Positions 1-10,834 are shown, counted from the stretch's first letter. The stretch: DNA of 52,486 nucleotides from Gammaproteobacteria bacterium (GCA_024227135.1 JAAELC010000133.1:1-52486), one strand, 5' to 3'. Notes: a model not told the origin generated them from the letters alone. Numbers and translations are program-made.

Positions 1-72
1 AAATCCCGATCTTTGATGTCAAAGGTGATTCCAAAACCCATCGGCGTGAGAGATGTCTGGTCGGACATGCTA

Positions 73-990
73 TTAACAAGGAAAACGAATAATGGACCGT
101 ATCAATCTGAATTTATAGTTAAGCTTGAAAACTGCCAGCAGACCTTCCGATATCTCGAACCACATCCAGTCTCTGGCTTGAGCTGCTCGACGTTTGTGGA
201 ATTCGCCGGAGTCGCTCACGGAAGAACGATAGGATTCGATTTTTTCCCAGACTCCGTCGATACCGTTTCCGCTCAGGGCTGAGCAAGTCATCACCGGGAC
301 GCGCCAACCCCGGGTACGGGGATGTATCAGGGTCAGTGCCGACCGACAATCCGCTGCAGAATGTCGGGCTGCAGCAGCAAGATCTCCATCGGCCTTGTTG
401 ACCAGCACCATGTCCGCCAGTTCCATGATCCCACGCTTGATGCCCTGTAGATCGTCTCCCCCACCTGGCAGCAGCAGCAACAGAAACAGGTCCGTCATTT
501 CAGCCACGGCTGTTTCAGATTGACCAACCCCGACTGTCTCCACAAAGATGATGTCAAAACCAGCCGCTTCACACAGCAGCACCGATTCTCTGGTGCGGCG
601 TGCAACCCCACCCAGGTTACCCGCTGTGGGTGAAGGACGGATAAAGGCCTCTCTCCGCCGGGACAACAACTCCATCCGGGTTTTGTCACCCAGAATGGAA
701 CCGCCGCTCAGGGACGACGAGGGATCGACCGCAAGCACAGCCAACCGGTGTCCCTTATCGAGCACTTTATTCCCCATCGCTTCGACAAAAGTTGATTTCC
801 CGACCCCCGGCACTCCCGATATACCGACGCGAATCGAATTCCCCGCTTTGGGTGTAAGTATCTGGAGCAGTTCCGCAGCCTGGGCTCTGTGGTCTGCCCG
901 GGTCGATTCAACGAGAGTAATCGCCCGGGAAAGCGCACGCCGGTTACCTGCTACCAGCTCAGCGGCCAGAGCCTGAGAGTCAAATCCCAT
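73..990 (-). CDS. meaB: MeaB/ArgK-type GTPase, chaperone of methylmalonyl-CoA mutase
   Basis: This is a P-loop GTPase of the MeaB/ArgK (human MMAA) family, which loads and protects the adenosylcobalamin cofactor of methylmalonyl-CoA mutase. The Walker A motif GVPGVGKST is at residues 59-67. The ETVGVGQSE segment (G3), NKAD (G4) and CSALSGNG (G5-like) follow in order. It is the last gene of the propionate operon and starts 7 bases after the carboxylase alpha gene stops. At 305 residues it is somewhat shorter than the usual 320-340. The last 20 or so residues are basic and hydrophobic and do not look like the family's usual C-terminal dimerisation tail, so a late frameshift or truncation is possible. 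The family call is secure; the exact end is less so. Confidence 0.9.
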   Translation of the reverse strand: MGFDSQALAAELVAGNRRALSRAITLVESTRADHRAQAAELLQILTPKAGNSIRVGISGVPGVGKSTFVEAMGNKVLDKGHRLAVLAVDPSSSLSGGSILGDKTRMELLSRRREAFIRPSPTAGNLGGVARRTRESVLLCEAAGFDIIFVETVGVGQSETAVAEMTDLFLLLLLPGGGDDLQGIKRGIMELADMVLVNKADGDLAAAARHSAADCRSALTLIHPRTRGWRVPVMTCSALSGNGIDGVWEKIESYRSSVSDSGEFHKRRAAQARDWMWFEISEGLLAVFKLNYKFRLIRSIIRFPC

Positions 991-997
991 CGCTCGG

Positions 998-2980
998 TCA
1001 CTCGAATTCGATCATGACCTGATCAACCATCAGACTGTCACCGACCCCGGTGGCCACCCTGGCGACGACCGCATCCTGTTCGGCGCGCAGAACATTTTCC
1101 ATTTTCATCGCTTCGATGACCGCAAGCTCCTCTCCTTCCTTGACCTCATCACCCTCTTTCACGGAAATACGCACCAGGAGTCCGGGCATCGGAGAAAGCA
1201 GGAATTTGGAAAGATCGGGGGCCACCTTCTCCGGCATCTTGGCGTGCAGTTCGGCAGCCAGCGGAGTCATAACCACAGCGTCCGTCTGTGCACCGCGGTG
1301 TATCAGGTGATACCAGATACGCTCCCGGGAGACCTGAAAACAGATCAACTCACCGTTCAGCGTTCCCTTGAATAACGGCTGCCCCATCTCCCAGTCGGTG
1401 ATCACAAGATACTCTTTATCTTCAACAACCGCCTTATATCCACCTGGTGCGGGCACTATGTTGATGGGATTAAAGGTTCCGTCGACGACCACAACCCAGT
1501 TATTGGCGACGACCCGTTCGTGACCCGCCATCTGTCCACTCAACTTGGCTGACCGATCAGTAAATCCCCGATGCACACAGGCGGCGACTACGATGGACTT
1601 GACCGGATCCTCTTGGGGAACATGGGCTGAGTTGAACCCGTCGGGATACTCTTCCGCGATAAAATTGGTACTGAGCCTCCCCTCTTTGAAACGGGGATGA
1701 ACCATCAGGGCGTTGAGGAAACTGATATTGTGCTGCACACCCTTGATGTAGTACTCATCGAGTGCCTGGCACATTTGATCGATGGCCGAGTCGCGATTCT
1801 CACCGTAAGTGATCAGCTTCGCAATCATGGGGTCGTAATACATGGAGACCTCACCACCCTCATAAACTCCGGTGTCTACCCGTACATTCTCACCCTTGGG
1901 CGGATCGTAGTAGACCAGGCGGCCGATGGACGGCAGAAAATTGCGAAACGGATCTTCGGCATAAACGCGGGCCTCCATGGCCCAGCCCTTCAGTACCACA
2001 TCTTCCTGTTTCAGCGGTAATTCCTCACCGTTCGCCACCTTGATCATCAGTTCGACCAGATCCTGGCCGGTGACCCATTCGGTGACCGGATGTTCCACCT
2101 GCAGGCGGGTGTTCATCTCCAGAAAGTAGAAGTTACGCTTCGCATCAACAATAAACTCCACGGTACCGGCACTGCGATACTGCACCGCTTTGGACAGCAG
2201 CACGGCCTGCTCACCCATGGCTTTTCGTGTCGATTCATCGAGAAAAGGTGAGGGCGCCTCTTCGATGACTTTCTGGTGCCTTCGCTGAATGGAACATTCC
2301 CGTTCGCCCAGATAAATTATGTTGCCATGGGTATCGGCTATAATCTGGATCTCGATGTGTCGAGGCTCTTCAATAAACTTTTCGATGAAGACCCGCTCAT
2401 CACCGAAACTGGAACGTGCTTCGTTGGTCGCCCGTTCGAAGCCGTCCCGGCAACCATCCTCGTCCCAGGCGACGCGCATCCCTTTGCCCCCGCCACCGGC
2501 GGAAGCCTTGAGCATCACGGGGTAACCGATACCGCTGGAGATTTCCACCGCATGGTCCGCATCCCGGACCACATCGGTGTAACCCGGAATGACATTTACA
2601 CCGGCCTCTTCTGCCAGACGCTTGGAAGTGATTTTATCTCCCATGCTGTTGATGGCAAAGGTGGCAGGTCCGATGAAGGCTATCCCTTCCTTCTCCAGCG
2701 CTTCACAGAATGCGGCATTCTCAGAAAGAAACCCGTATCCCGGATGCACTGCCTGAGCCCCCGTATCCCGGCAGGCCTGTATGATGCGATCCATCACCAG
2801 GTAACTCTCTGCCGAGGGTGCCGCCCCAATGTGCACAGCTTCGTCTGCCATCTGCACATGCAGCGCGTCTTTATCTGCCTCCGAGTAAACCGCGACGGTC
2901 TTGATACCCATTTTACGGGCAGACTTCATGACCCTGCAGGCAATCTCGCCCCGATTAGCAATCAGTATTTTTTCAAACAT
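998..2980 (-). CDS. pccA: Propionyl-CoA carboxylase alpha subunit (biotin carboxylase plus biotin carrier)
   Basis: The protein carboxylates its own biotin with ATP and bicarbonate, then delivers CO2 to the beta subunit for conversion of propionyl-CoA to methylmalonyl-CoA. The N-terminus [16 protein letters not shown] is the classic biotin carboxylase start. The glycine-rich ATP-grasp loop ([12 protein letters not shown]) is near residue 160, and a C-terminal biotinyl domain carries the AMKM biotinylation motif about 35 residues from the end. I start at 2980 and not at the upstream in-frame Met (3034), because the extra 18 residues do not belong to the family and the conserved fold begins here. 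That gives 660 residues, normal for PccA. Acetyl- or methylcrotonyl-CoA carboxylase is less likely given the adjoining mutase and MeaB. Confidence 0.93.
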   Translation of the reverse strand: MFEKILIANRGEIACRVMKSARKMGIKTVAVYSEADKDALHVQMADEAVHIGAAPSAESYLVMDRIIQACRDTGAQAVHPGYGFLSENAAFCEALEKEGIAFIGPATFAINSMGDKITSKRLAEEAGVNVIPGYTDVVRDADHAVEISSGIGYPVMLKASAGGGGKGMRVAWDEDGCRDGFERATNEARSSFGDERVFIEKFIEEPRHIEIQIIADTHGNIIYLGERECSIQRRHQKVIEEAPSPFLDESTRKAMGEQAVLLSKAVQYRSAGTVEFIVDAKRNFYFLEMNTRLQVEHPVTEWVTGQDLVELMIKVANGEELPLKQEDVVLKGWAMEARVYAEDPFRNFLPSIGRLVYYDPPKGENVRVDTGVYEGGEVSMYYDPMIAKLITYGENRDSAIDQMCQALDEYYIKGVQHNISFLNALMVHPRFKEGRLSTNFIAEEYPDGFNSAHVPQEDPVKSIVVAACVHRGFTDRSAKLSGQMAGHERVVANNWVVVVDGTFNPINIVPAPGGYKAVVEDKEYLVITDWEMGQPLFKGTLNGELICFQVSRERIWYHLIHRGAQTDAVVMTPLAAELHAKMPEKVAPDLSKFLLSPMPGLLVRISVKEGDEVKEGEELAVIEAMKMENVLRAEQDAVVARVATGVGDSLMVDQVMIEFE

Positions 2981-3081
2981 CGTATATCCAATATGTTCAG
3001 CCGGAAATAAACGCGTGTAACGCGATTTGAACAAGTCCGTTAACCATCAACCCTTTATCGTAACGGTTTTCACTAAGGTTT

Positions 3082-4614
3082 TTACAACGGAATGTTTCCA
3101 TGTTTACGCCAGGGGTTCTCCAGTTGCTTGTTCTTCAGCATGGCCAACGACCGACAGATGCGCTTGCGGGTTGCGTGGGGCAGGATGACATCGTCCACGA
3201 AACCTCTGGCACCGGCGACAAAGGGGTTGGCAAACCGGTCCTTGTACTCCTGGGTTCTCAAATCGATTTTTTCCTGATCCGCCATATCCTGGCGGAAAAT
3301 GATTTCAACGGCCCCCTTGGACCCCATCACCGCAATTTCGGCACTGGGCCAGGCCAGGTTAACGTCACCCCGAAGGTGCTTGGAAGCCATCACGTCGTAG
3401 GCACCACCATAAGCTTTACGGGTGATCAGGGTGATCTTGGGAACTGTCGCTTCCGCATAGGCGTAGAGCAATTTGGCGCCGTGCTTGATAATGCCGCCGT
3501 ACTCCTGGGCAGTGCCGGGCAGAAACCCGGGGACATCGACGAAGGTGACGACCGGGATATTGAACGCATCGCAGAAGCGCACGAAACGCGCTGCTTTCTT
3601 GGAGGAGTCGATATCCAGGCATCCCGCGAGAACCATCGGCTGGTTGGCAACGAAGCCCACTGTGGAGCCTTCCATACGGCCGAATCCGACGACGATGTTC
3701 GCCGCGTAGTCTTGCTGCAATTCGAAGAAGTTTCTGTCGTCAACGACCTTTACGATCAGCTCTTTGATATCGTAAGGCTTGTTGGGATCATCGGGCACCA
3801 GGGTATCCAGCGAACCGATCATCCGGTCGGCCGGATCGTCGGTCGGCCAGACCGGGGGTTTTTCCCGGTTGTTCGCCGGCAGGAAGTTGACCAGTCGGCG
3901 CAGCATGAACAGCGCTTCAACATCGTTTTCGAACGCCAGGTCCGCAACGCCGGATTTGTGGGTATGGGTCTTGGCTCCCCCCAGTTCTTCCGCCGTGACC
4001 GTCTCGTGGGTGACTGTCTTCACCACTTCCGGACCGGTAACGAACATGTATGAGGTGTCTTTAACCATGAAGATGAAATCGGTCATGGAAGGTGAGTAGA
4101 CCGCACCTCCGGCACAAGGCCCCATGATCATCGAAATCTGGGGGATGACACCCGATGCCATCACATTGCGTTGGAACACGTCGGCATACCCCGCCAGGGA
4201 ATCGACCCCCTCCTGGATTCTCGCCCCCCCCGAGTCATTCAACCCCACCACCGGAGCGCCGACCTTGATCGCGTGATCCATGATCTTGCAGATCTTGTCT
4301 GCATGGGCCTTGGACAATGATCCACCGAAAACCGTAAAGTCCTGGCTGAAAACAAAAATCAGGCGTCCATTGACCGTTCCGTAGCCGGTCACCACCCCAT
4401 CGCCGGGTACTTTCTGCTTGTCCATCCCGAACTCGGTACAACCGTGCTCGACGAACATGTCCCACTCCTCGAAGGAGCCGGGATCCAGGAACAGTTCGAT
4501 TCGTTCGCGGGCGGCAAGTTTGCCGTTGGCATGCTGTCTGTCGATCCGCTTCTGCCCGCCACCCAGCCTGGCGGCCGCACGTTTGGCATCGAGTCTTTTG
4601 ATAATCTCTTGCAT
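3082..4614 (-). CDS. pccB: Propionyl-CoA carboxylase beta subunit (carboxyltransferase)
   Basis: This is the carboxyltransferase half of propionyl-CoA carboxylase, transferring CO2 from carboxybiotin to propionyl-CoA. It has the two crotonase-like halves of the family. The first half carries [15 protein letters not shown] and [11 protein letters not shown]. The second carries [12 protein letters not shown] followed by the [10 protein letters not shown] segment. The ATG at 4612-4614 is chosen because AGGAG lies six bases upstream and the preceding 17 in-frame residues are not family-like. The product is 510 residues, a normal PccB length. It lies between the mutase and alpha-subunit genes on the same strand, with about 100 bases before pccA. 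Confidence 0.94.
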   Translation of the reverse strand: MQEIIKRLDAKRAAARLGGGQKRIDRQHANGKLAARERIELFLDPGSFEEWDMFVEHGCTEFGMDKQKVPGDGVVTGYGTVNGRLIFVFSQDFTVFGGSLSKAHADKICKIMDHAIKVGAPVVGLNDSGGARIQEGVDSLAGYADVFQRNVMASGVIPQISMIMGPCAGGAVYSPSMTDFIFMVKDTSYMFVTGPEVVKTVTHETVTAEELGGAKTHTHKSGVADLAFENDVEALFMLRRLVNFLPANNREKPPVWPTDDPADRMIGSLDTLVPDDPNKPYDIKELIVKVVDDRNFFELQQDYAANIVVGFGRMEGSTVGFVANQPMVLAGCLDIDSSKKAARFVRFCDAFNIPVVTFVDVPGFLPGTAQEYGGIIKHGAKLLYAYAEATVPKITLITRKAYGGAYDVMASKHLRGDVNLAWPSAEIAVMGSKGAVEIIFRQDMADQEKIDLRTQEYKDRFANPFVAGARGFVDDVILPHATRKRICRSLAMLKNKQLENPWRKHGNIPL

Positions 4615-4769
4615 CGATTTCTCCTGGACTGAGCATCTCCAGCCAGGTTTACAGGCCGAAAACACGCCTTCACTTTCAGTACTAAAAATACTCCGTACTC
4701 CTGATTGAGAGGTACGGCAATCATCAGGCGGCTAACGGCAGCTTCTGCGCCGATGCCGATGAATCTCCT

Positions 4770-6920
4770 CTACCCCTGGCGTCGCTGCCGGATCAACGAC
4801 ATCATCTCTGCAGCCGACACCGGGATATTCGTGCCCGGGCCATAGATCGCGGCCACACCGGCCTCCTTCAATCCCGGATAGTCCTGTGGGGGAATCACAC
4901 CGCCACAAACCACCAGAATATCCTTCCCACCCTCCTGCTCGAGTGCCTTTATCAACTGAGGCACCAGCGTATTGTGCCCGGCCGCCTGGGACGAAACGCC
5001 TACCACATGCACATCGTTCTCGGCCGCCTGTCTGGCTGCTTCTTCAGGTGTCTGAAACAGGGGCCCTATGTCCACGTCGAATCCTAGATCGGCGTAAGCG
5101 GTGGCGATTACCTTGGCTCCACGGTCGTGTCCATCCTGCCCCATTTTCACCACCAGCATCCTCGGACGACGCCCCTCTTCTTCTGCAAAGTCCTCCACGC
5201 TCTTGCGGATGTTTTCAAACCCTTCATCACCCTCATAGGCAGAACCGTAAACCCCAGAGATGGAGCGGGTCACCGCACGATGCCGGCTGTAAACCGACTC
5301 CAGTGCATCAGATATCTCTCCAACCGTGGCACAGACCCTGGCTGCATCCACCGCCAGTGCCAGCAGATTACCGGTGTTATCTCTGGCCGCTGCAGTGAGT
5401 GCCTCCAGCGCCGTTTTGCAAGCAGCCTCATCCCGCGAACCGCGCACCTGTTTCAAACGCGCGACCTGGGACTCCCGGACTGCGGTATTGTCGATGCTCA
5501 GCACATCGACCTCCGGTTCCGACTCAGGCTGGTATTTGTTGACACCGACGATGACCTCTTCACCACGGTCGATTCTGGCCTGGCGCAATGCTGCCGCCTC
5601 TTCGATTCGCAGTTTGGGCATACCCGAAATGACAGCTTTGGTCATTCCGCCCAGTTCCTCGACTTCATCGATCAGTTTCCGCGCAGCCGTTACCAGCTCA
5701 TTGGTCAGGCTCTCCACGTAGTAGGAGCCGGCCAGGGGGTCGACCACCTTGGTGATTCCTGTCTCTTCCTGAATCACCAGCTGAGTATTCCGGGCGATTC
5801 GGGCAGAAAAATCGGTGGGCAGGGCAAGCGCTTCATCGAATGCGTTGGTATGCAGAGACTGGGTACCTCCCAGCACTGCCGCCATGGCTTCGATGGTAGT
5901 GCGCATGACATTATTGTACGGGTCTTTTTCGGTCAGACTCACGCCGGAAGTCTGACAATGGGTTCGCAGCATCCTGGAACGGGGATTCTCGGGCTTGAAC
6001 ATCTCCTCCATCAACTGGGACCAGAGCAGACGGGCGGCCCTCAGCTTGGCGGCCTCCATAAAGAAATTCATTCCGATAGCGAAAAAGAAAGAAAGCCTCG
6101 GGGCGAACTGATCTACTTTCAAGCCTGTATTCAAAGCAGCCCTTACGTACTCCAGGCCATCAGCGATAGTAAATGCTAACTCCTGAACGCAGGTGGCACC
6201 GGCCTCCTGCATGTGGTACCCGGAAATCGATATGGAATTGAAACGGGGCATGTTGCGCGCCGTATAATCGATGATATCCGCCACGATACGCATGGAAGGC
6301 TCAGGCGGATAGATATAGGTATTGCGAACCATGAATTCTTTGAGGATATCGTTCTGCAACGTACCACTGAGTTTTTCGGGTGCAACACCCTGCTCCTCGG
6401 CAGCGACGATATAAGCCGCCATGATGGGCAACACAGCACCGTTCATAGTCATGGACACCGAGACCTGATCCAGAGGGATGCTGTCGAAGAGGATTTTCAT
6501 ATCCTCTACCGAGTCGATGGCAACACCCGCCTTTCCCACATCCCCCAACACCCGGGGATGGTCCGAGTCATAGCCCCGGTGGGTGGCAAGATCGAAGGCC
6601 ACCGACAGCCCCTGCTGGCCGGCCTCCAGGTTGCGCCGATAGAAGGCATTGGACGCTTCTGCGGTGGAAAAACCCGCGTACTGCCTCACCGTCCAGGGCC
6701 GTCCGGCGTACATGGTGGCCTTGGGGCCGCGCATGAAGTGATCGAATCCCGGCAGGCTGTCACATTGCTCCAAACCTGCGATGTCTGACGAACTGTAGAG
6801 CGGCTTGACCTCGATACCTTCCGGGGTATTCCAGGTTAGATCACCGAGGGGGCGCCCCCGCAATTCCTTCTCTGCCAGCTTGCTCCAATCTATTATGGTG
6901 GGCTTGGTATCCTGGGCCAT
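4770..6920 (-). CDS. scpA: Methylmalonyl-CoA mutase, single-chain, adenosylcobalamin-dependent
   Basis: The enzyme interconverts (R)-methylmalonyl-CoA and succinyl-CoA. At 716 residues it matches the single-chain catalytic form (E. coli Sbm/ScpA is close to this length). The N-terminal TIM barrel has the substrate-contact stretch [20 protein letters not shown] and the [11 protein letters not shown] motif. The C-terminal cobalamin domain has the base-off DGHDRG motif (DxHxxG) near residue 600. A GGGGAG-like ribosome site lies upstream of the ATG. A 152-base gap to prpE contains an inverted repeat (6999-7014) and a duplicated CCACCGGCGGC. No methylmalonyl-CoA epimerase is visible nearby, so it must be elsewhere. 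Confidence 0.95.
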   Translation of the reverse strand: MAQDTKPTIIDWSKLAEKELRGRPLGDLTWNTPEGIEVKPLYSSSDIAGLEQCDSLPGFDHFMRGPKATMYAGRPWTVRQYAGFSTAEASNAFYRRNLEAGQQGLSVAFDLATHRGYDSDHPRVLGDVGKAGVAIDSVEDMKILFDSIPLDQVSVSMTMNGAVLPIMAAYIVAAEEQGVAPEKLSGTLQNDILKEFMVRNTYIYPPEPSMRIVADIIDYTARNMPRFNSISISGYHMQEAGATCVQELAFTIADGLEYVRAALNTGLKVDQFAPRLSFFFAIGMNFFMEAAKLRAARLLWSQLMEEMFKPENPRSRMLRTHCQTSGVSLTEKDPYNNVMRTTIEAMAAVLGGTQSLHTNAFDEALALPTDFSARIARNTQLVIQEETGITKVVDPLAGSYYVESLTNELVTAARKLIDEVEELGGMTKAVISGMPKLRIEEAAALRQARIDRGEEVIVGVNKYQPESEPEVDVLSIDNTAVRESQVARLKQVRGSRDEAACKTALEALTAAARDNTGNLLALAVDAARVCATVGEISDALESVYSRHRAVTRSISGVYGSAYEGDEGFENIRKSVEDFAEEEGRRPRMLVVKMGQDGHDRGAKVIATAYADLGFDVDIGPLFQTPEEAARQAAENDVHVVGVSSQAAGHNTLVPQLIKALEQEGGKDILVVCGGVIPPQDYPGLKEAGVAAIYGPGTNIPVSAAEMMSLIRQRRQG

Positions 6921-6998
6921 GGCATTTCTCCCCGCCCCTTTGAAATTCGGGCCGGTAATTGACAGATTTTCAACGAAATTTTTACTTCAGGAGCCCTC

Positions 6999-7014
6999 GT
7001 TACCGCGGGGTAAC
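6999..7014. repeat. Inverted repeat between prpE and the mutase gene
   Basis: GTTACC and GGTAAC are separated by four bases. The site lies in the 152-base gap between prpE and the mutase gene, about 80 bases upstream of the mutase start. Just beyond it, CCACCGGCGGC occurs twice (from about 7019 and 7040). It could be a weak attenuator or a regulator site. There is no T-run, so it is not a classic terminator. Confidence 0.35.
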
Positions 7015-7072
7015 CGGCCACCGGCGGCGCGTTTCATGCCACCGGCGGCCGTTGTCGAAGGCCCCGTATCTG

Positions 7073-8962
7073 CTACTTAGCGTAGCCTATGCGGATCAAT
7101 GCTTCGGTGATCTCATCGAGAATCACCGGATCATCGATGGTAGCGGGCATGTTGAACTCCTGACCATCCGCTATCTTCTTCATGGTACCGCGAAGAATCT
7201 TGCCGGAACGGGTCTTGGGCAACCTGTCGACCACGGTCACTTTCTTGAAGGCGGCCACCGGACCAATCTTCTGTCTGACAAGAGCAACCAGTTCTCCAAC
7301 GAGTTCCTCGCCATCCCGGCCGGCACCCGCTTTGAGCACCACCAGTCCGACCGGAAGCTCGCCTTTCAATTGATCGGCAACACCGATAACGGCACACTCT
7401 GCCACATCGGGATGAGAGGCCAGCACCTCTTCCATTCCACCGGTGGAAAGACGATGCCCCGCCACGTTGATGATGTCGTCGATGCGGCTCATGATCCACA
7501 GATAGCCGTCTTCGTCCTTATAACCCGCGTCGCCGGTAAGATAGTAGCCTTCCTGGGCACTCAGGTAGGACTCCACGAAACGGTCGTCATTCTGCCAGAG
7601 TGTCGGCAGGCAGCCGGGGGGCATCGGCAGCTTCACCATGATCCGCCCGATCTCACCCGCTTTTTCTTCGTTGCCGTTCTCATCGAGAATCCGTACGTCA
7701 TAACCCGGCACACAGACAGTGGGCGAACCAGCCTTGATCGGCAGTTCTTCGATTCCCAGACAGTTGGCTGCAATACCCCAGCCGGTCTCGGTCTGCCACC
7801 AGTGATCCACCACTGGAACCTTCAGGGTGTTCTGAGCCCATGCCAGGGTATCCGGATCGCAGCGCTCTCCCGCGAGGAACAGGGCCTCAAATTTGGACAT
7901 ATCGTACTTTTTGAGGTACTCGGCTTCCGGGTCGTCGCGCTTGATCGCTCGAAAAGCGGTGGGCGCGGTAAACATGACCTTTACGTTGTGCTCAGAGATT
8001 ACCCGCCAGAACGCACCGGGATCCGGTGTTCCCACCGGCTTTCCTTCGAACATGATGGTGGTTGCACCATGCAGGAGGGGGCCATACACGATGTAGGAGT
8101 GACCGACCACCCAGCCAACATCGGAAGCTGCCCAATAGACATCCCCCGGTTCCACGTTATAGATATTCTTCATGGTCCACTTGAGCGCCACCGCGTGACC
8201 ACCATTGTCACGGACCACGCCCTTTGGAATCCCGGTGGTACCGGAGGTGTAGAGAATATAAAGTGGATCGGTTGCCGCAACCGGAACACAATCAGCCGGC
8301 GATGCGGCGGCGACCGATTCATCCCAGTCAAGATCCCGGCCAGCCTGCATCGACGCCTCGGCCTGGAGCCGTTTAAACATGAAAATATTGTTCGGCTTGT
8401 GGGTCGAAAGATCCACCGCCTGATCGAGTAGGGGTTTGTATTCGATCACACGTTTCCCTTCGATGCCGCACGTGGCCGACACGATTGCCCTGGGTTTTGC
8501 ATCATCGATGCGGGTCGCCAGTTCCTTGGCGGCGAATCCCCCAAATACCACGGAGTGGATGGCCCCGATTCTGGCGCATGCCAGCATGGCGATTGCCGCC
8601 TGAGGGATCATGGGCATGTAGACGATCACCCGATCGCCCTTGGTGACACCACTGGCTGCCAGAGCCCCGGCGAAGCCGGCGACCTCGTCCTGAAGTTCCC
8701 GGTAAGTGAAAGTTTTTTGTGTGCCGGTTACCGGGCTGTCATAGATCAGTGCCGCCTGATCTCCCCGACCGTTCTCCACATGTCGATCTACTGCGTTGTA
8801 ACAAGTATTGAGCTCTCCACCTTGAAACCAACGGTAAAACGGCTTGTTGGAGTCGTCCAATACCTTATCCCAGGGTTTGTACCAGTCTATTTCGGCAGCT
8901 GCATCGCCCCAAAAACCGTCCGGATCCTCCATCGAACGGGTATAGATGTCCTGATAGCTCAT
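7073..8962 (-). CDS. prpE: Propionyl-CoA synthetase (AMP-forming acyl-CoA ligase)
   Basis: This enzyme activates propionate (and probably acetate, less well) to the acyl-CoA using ATP. It is 629 residues, the PrpE length. It shows the YTSGTTGIPKG phosphate-binding loop, the WWQTETGWG stretch, the TGDAGYKDEDGY motif and hinge region, and the C-terminal KTRSGKILR segment whose lysine is the acetylation-controlled catalytic residue in this superfamily. It is the first gene of the operon, which supports propionate over acetate as the main substrate: the downstream genes carry propionyl-CoA to succinyl-CoA. An acetyl-CoA synthetase call is the main alternative. Confidence 0.9.
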   Translation of the reverse strand: MSYQDIYTRSMEDPDGFWGDAAAEIDWYKPWDKVLDDSNKPFYRWFQGGELNTCYNAVDRHVENGRGDQAALIYDSPVTGTQKTFTYRELQDEVAGFAGALAASGVTKGDRVIVYMPMIPQAAIAMLACARIGAIHSVVFGGFAAKELATRIDDAKPRAIVSATCGIEGKRVIEYKPLLDQAVDLSTHKPNNIFMFKRLQAEASMQAGRDLDWDESVAAASPADCVPVAATDPLYILYTSGTTGIPKGVVRDNGGHAVALKWTMKNIYNVEPGDVYWAASDVGWVVGHSYIVYGPLLHGATTIMFEGKPVGTPDPGAFWRVISEHNVKVMFTAPTAFRAIKRDDPEAEYLKKYDMSKFEALFLAGERCDPDTLAWAQNTLKVPVVDHWWQTETGWGIAANCLGIEELPIKAGSPTVCVPGYDVRILDENGNEEKAGEIGRIMVKLPMPPGCLPTLWQNDDRFVESYLSAQEGYYLTGDAGYKDEDGYLWIMSRIDDIINVAGHRLSTGGMEEVLASHPDVAECAVIGVADQLKGELPVGLVVLKAGAGRDGEELVGELVALVRQKIGPVAAFKKVTVVDRLPKTRSGKILRGTMKKIADGQEFNMPATIDDPVILDEITEALIRIGYAK

Positions 8963-9049
8963 ATTTATTATTTCTCCGGGTGATTATTCAACTCTGGCTC
9001 CGGAAACTGCGACACCATACGGAACCATTGCATAAATGAAAGAATGTGA

Positions 9050-9078
9050 ATTATGAGGGGGAATTGAGTTTTAGGCAA
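9050..9078 (-). promoter_or_regulatory. Candidate sigma-70 promoter of the propionate operon
   Basis: On the minus strand, TTGCCT and CATAAT are separated by 17 bases. The predicted start lies about 80 bases upstream of the prpE ATG, in an AT-rich stretch. A second -35-like TTGACG lies slightly further upstream (9092-9097). The prediction comes from matching consensus boxes by eye. Confidence 0.35.
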
Positions 9079-9458
9079 AGTAAAACTTATCCGTCAAGGG
9101 ATTTTTCCTATAACCTTATTGATCCCGGACAGGTTCCGGGTCAGCCCGGTACGGACTCCGCCCATTGGCTGTCCTTGGCTGAACTGAAAAACGACCAGAC
9201 GGGGGGGGACATTCGTTGAAACTTGCCACCCGTCTTCATTCTTTCCAGGTTTTTTTCACCAGCCCCCGTCGCTTTGAGACTCTGATCCGGACAGCTGACC
9301 ACCACCCCCGTGGATCGTGGCAGGAATCGAGCCCGATAACCCGTCAGGCCCCTCCGGAGCCCCTGTCACCCCGCCCGGGGATCAACGCCCCGGACTCAGC
9401 CGCTTTGTCGTAGGTGTCAGTTATCCGTATGATGGCGGGCTGAAGACTGTGGGGGATG
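9079..9458. other. Non-coding stretch upstream of the propionate operon
   Basis: I see no convincing gene here. A 65-codon plus-strand frame at 9216-9413 lacks a ribosome site and has a proline- and serine-rich composition typical of chance frames. A run of eight G lies at 9201-9208. The region may be remnant DNA or may hold regulatory sites for the operon reading leftward. Confidence 0.4.
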
Positions 9459-9582
9459 ACTATCCTGTCTTGCCTGGCTTCTGATTCAGCTTACGGGTTG
9501 TGGAAAAACTGCATGGTACAGCCATGCCCCCTTTCTGCGTTCTGGATCTGAACCCGAATCCGGCGCAATTTCCGGTCATATG
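9459..9582 (+). repeat. Degenerate copy of a long palindromic repeat (copy A)
   Basis: This stretch aligns along most of its length with the reverse complement of the palindromic element at 40699-40864. Shared blocks in the same order include TATCC.GTCTTG, GTTGTGGAAAA, a central GCAT....GC.ATGC hairpin loop, ATCTGAACC, and GGCGCAATTTC.GG (AGCGCAATTTC in the other copy). The outer GGGCCGCGG ends seen in the other copy are lost. It lies just upstream of the CBS-domain gene. It codes for nothing and looks like a decayed miniature mobile or structural repeat. Confidence 0.7.
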
Positions 9583-9676
9583 TTTATTTGCACGACACTG
9601 ACTCAATCAAAAGCACCGCTGATCAGAATTCCGCCTATAATGGAGCCTGACACAAGCATTCCGTGGAGGAGAACGA

Positions 9677-10105
9677 ATGACTTTAGAAGACCTGCTGCAC
9701 AATAAAGACAATACCCTGATGTCGGTCAAGGTATCTGATGAGGTAAACCATGCCATCAAAACCATGGTGGAACATAGCATTGGATCCCTGCTTATCATGT
9801 CCGAAGAAGACCAGCTGGTGGGTATTCTCACAGAACGGGACGTACTGCGTTTCGGTTCCAGTCGCAATGGGGACCTTTCAGGTGCACTTATCGAAGAGGT
9901 GATGACCCGGGATCTCATGGTTGCCACCCCGGACTGCTCCATCGATCAGGCGATGTCGATGATGACCGAGCACCGTTTTCGACATCTTCCGGTCATCGAG
10001 GATGGAAAACCTGTCGGCATGGTGTCTATCGGCGACCTGGTCAAAGCGAAACTGAAGGACGTCACCGTGGAGGTCAAGTACCTGCGTGACTATATCAGTG
10101 CCTGA
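9677..10105 (+). CDS. Two-CBS-domain protein
   Basis: This 142-residue cytosolic protein is made almost entirely of two CBS motifs, at about residues 10-65 and 75-135. Both show the GILTERDVLR / GMVSIGDLVK endings that follow the nucleotide-binding strand in this family. Such stand-alone Bateman modules bind adenosine nucleotides and regulate partner proteins; the partner here is unknown. The start is well supported by GGAGGAG eight bases before the ATG. A consensus TATAAT box lies at 9636-9641, without a good -35. It has no obvious link to its neighbours. Confidence 0.9.
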   Translation: MTLEDLLHNKDNTLMSVKVSDEVNHAIKTMVEHSIGSLLIMSEEDQLVGILTERDVLRFGSSRNGDLSGALIEEVMTRDLMVATPDCSIDQAMSMMTEHRFRHLPVIEDGKPVGMVSIGDLVKAKLKDVTVEVKYLRDYISA

Positions 10106-10140
10106 TGCAGGTTCACTTCGGATTCTAGCGCTCTAATACG

Positions 10141-10809
10141 TTGATACTTCGAAAGTTCCGCACAGGGCTTGTGGTATGTATCTGTCTCCTTGGGACTGAT
10201 ACAGCCTCTTCTGAACCTGCGCGGGCTTTCGAATTCTACTTCGACGCCTTACCCGTTTTCTGGAATAAGGTCTATCCGGAGGGCGGAGAGACCCTCTATT
10301 GCGGAAAATCATTCGGGCGCAGAAAAAGCCGGTCGATCAATATCGAACATGTTTATCCGATGTCCTGGGCCATGCGGGCACAGGGTTGCTCCAGTCGGGA
10401 CCAGTGTCGATCGACCAACCGGCGGTTCAACCGAATAGAATCAGACATGCACAATCTGTACCCTTCCAGAAAAGACATTAACAGGCTGCGCGGAAGTTTC
10501 GCCTTCGACACGGTACGAAATGAACGACGGGAGTTCGGTAAATGTGATTTCGAACTGGATCGTCAAAAACGGCGGGTAGAACCCAGACCAGCCGCACGGG
10601 GCAATATCGCCCGGGCCATGCTCTACATGATGGACACCTATGATCTGAAGATTTTCAGACGTCAGGGAAGACTGCTGCTGGATTGGCATCGCGACGACCC
10701 GCCAGACGCTGAAGAGAGGCGCCGGAATAACATTATCAGCTCGATTCAAGGAAACCGGAACAGATTCATCGACGATCCGGATCTTGCGAAAAAACTGCGC
10801 TTTCAATAA
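10141..10809 (+). CDS. Endonuclease I-like secreted or periplasmic nuclease
   Basis: The protein resembles the EndA/Dns endonuclease I family, non-specific nucleases of the periplasm or medium. The active-site-like segment NIEHVYPMSW corresponds to the family's NxEHVWP motif. It is followed by the typical H-N-L-Y-P-x-x-x-x-I-N segment (MHNLYPSRKDIN) and the R-G-x-I-A-R-A-x-x-Y-M stretch. Four cysteines lie in the first two thirds, suggesting disulfides and export. The N-terminus is hydrophobic (GLVVCICLLG) and fits a signal peptide. The start codon is TTG with no strong ribosome site; an in-frame GTG at 10171 is an alternative. Family call good, start uncertain. Confidence 0.8.
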   Translation: MILRKFRTGLVVCICLLGTDTASSEPARAFEFYFDALPVFWNKVYPEGGETLYCGKSFGRRKSRSINIEHVYPMSWAMRAQGCSSRDQCRSTNRRFNRIESDMHNLYPSRKDINRLRGSFAFDTVRNERREFGKCDFELDRQKRRVEPRPAARGNIARAMLYMMDTYDLKIFRRQGRLLLDWHRDDPPDAEERRRNNIISSIQGNRNRFIDDPDLAKKLRFQ

Positions 10810-10834
10810 ACCCTTGTCACAGGGGTGATACCGG

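Noticed and set aside
2276-3010. 244-codon plus-strand open frame inside pccA
   Set aside because: It lies wholly opposite a well-supported biotin carboxylase gene and shows only shadow composition.
9216-9413. Small plus-strand open frame in the gap right of prpE
   Set aside because: No ribosome site, biased low-complexity composition and no recognisable motif.
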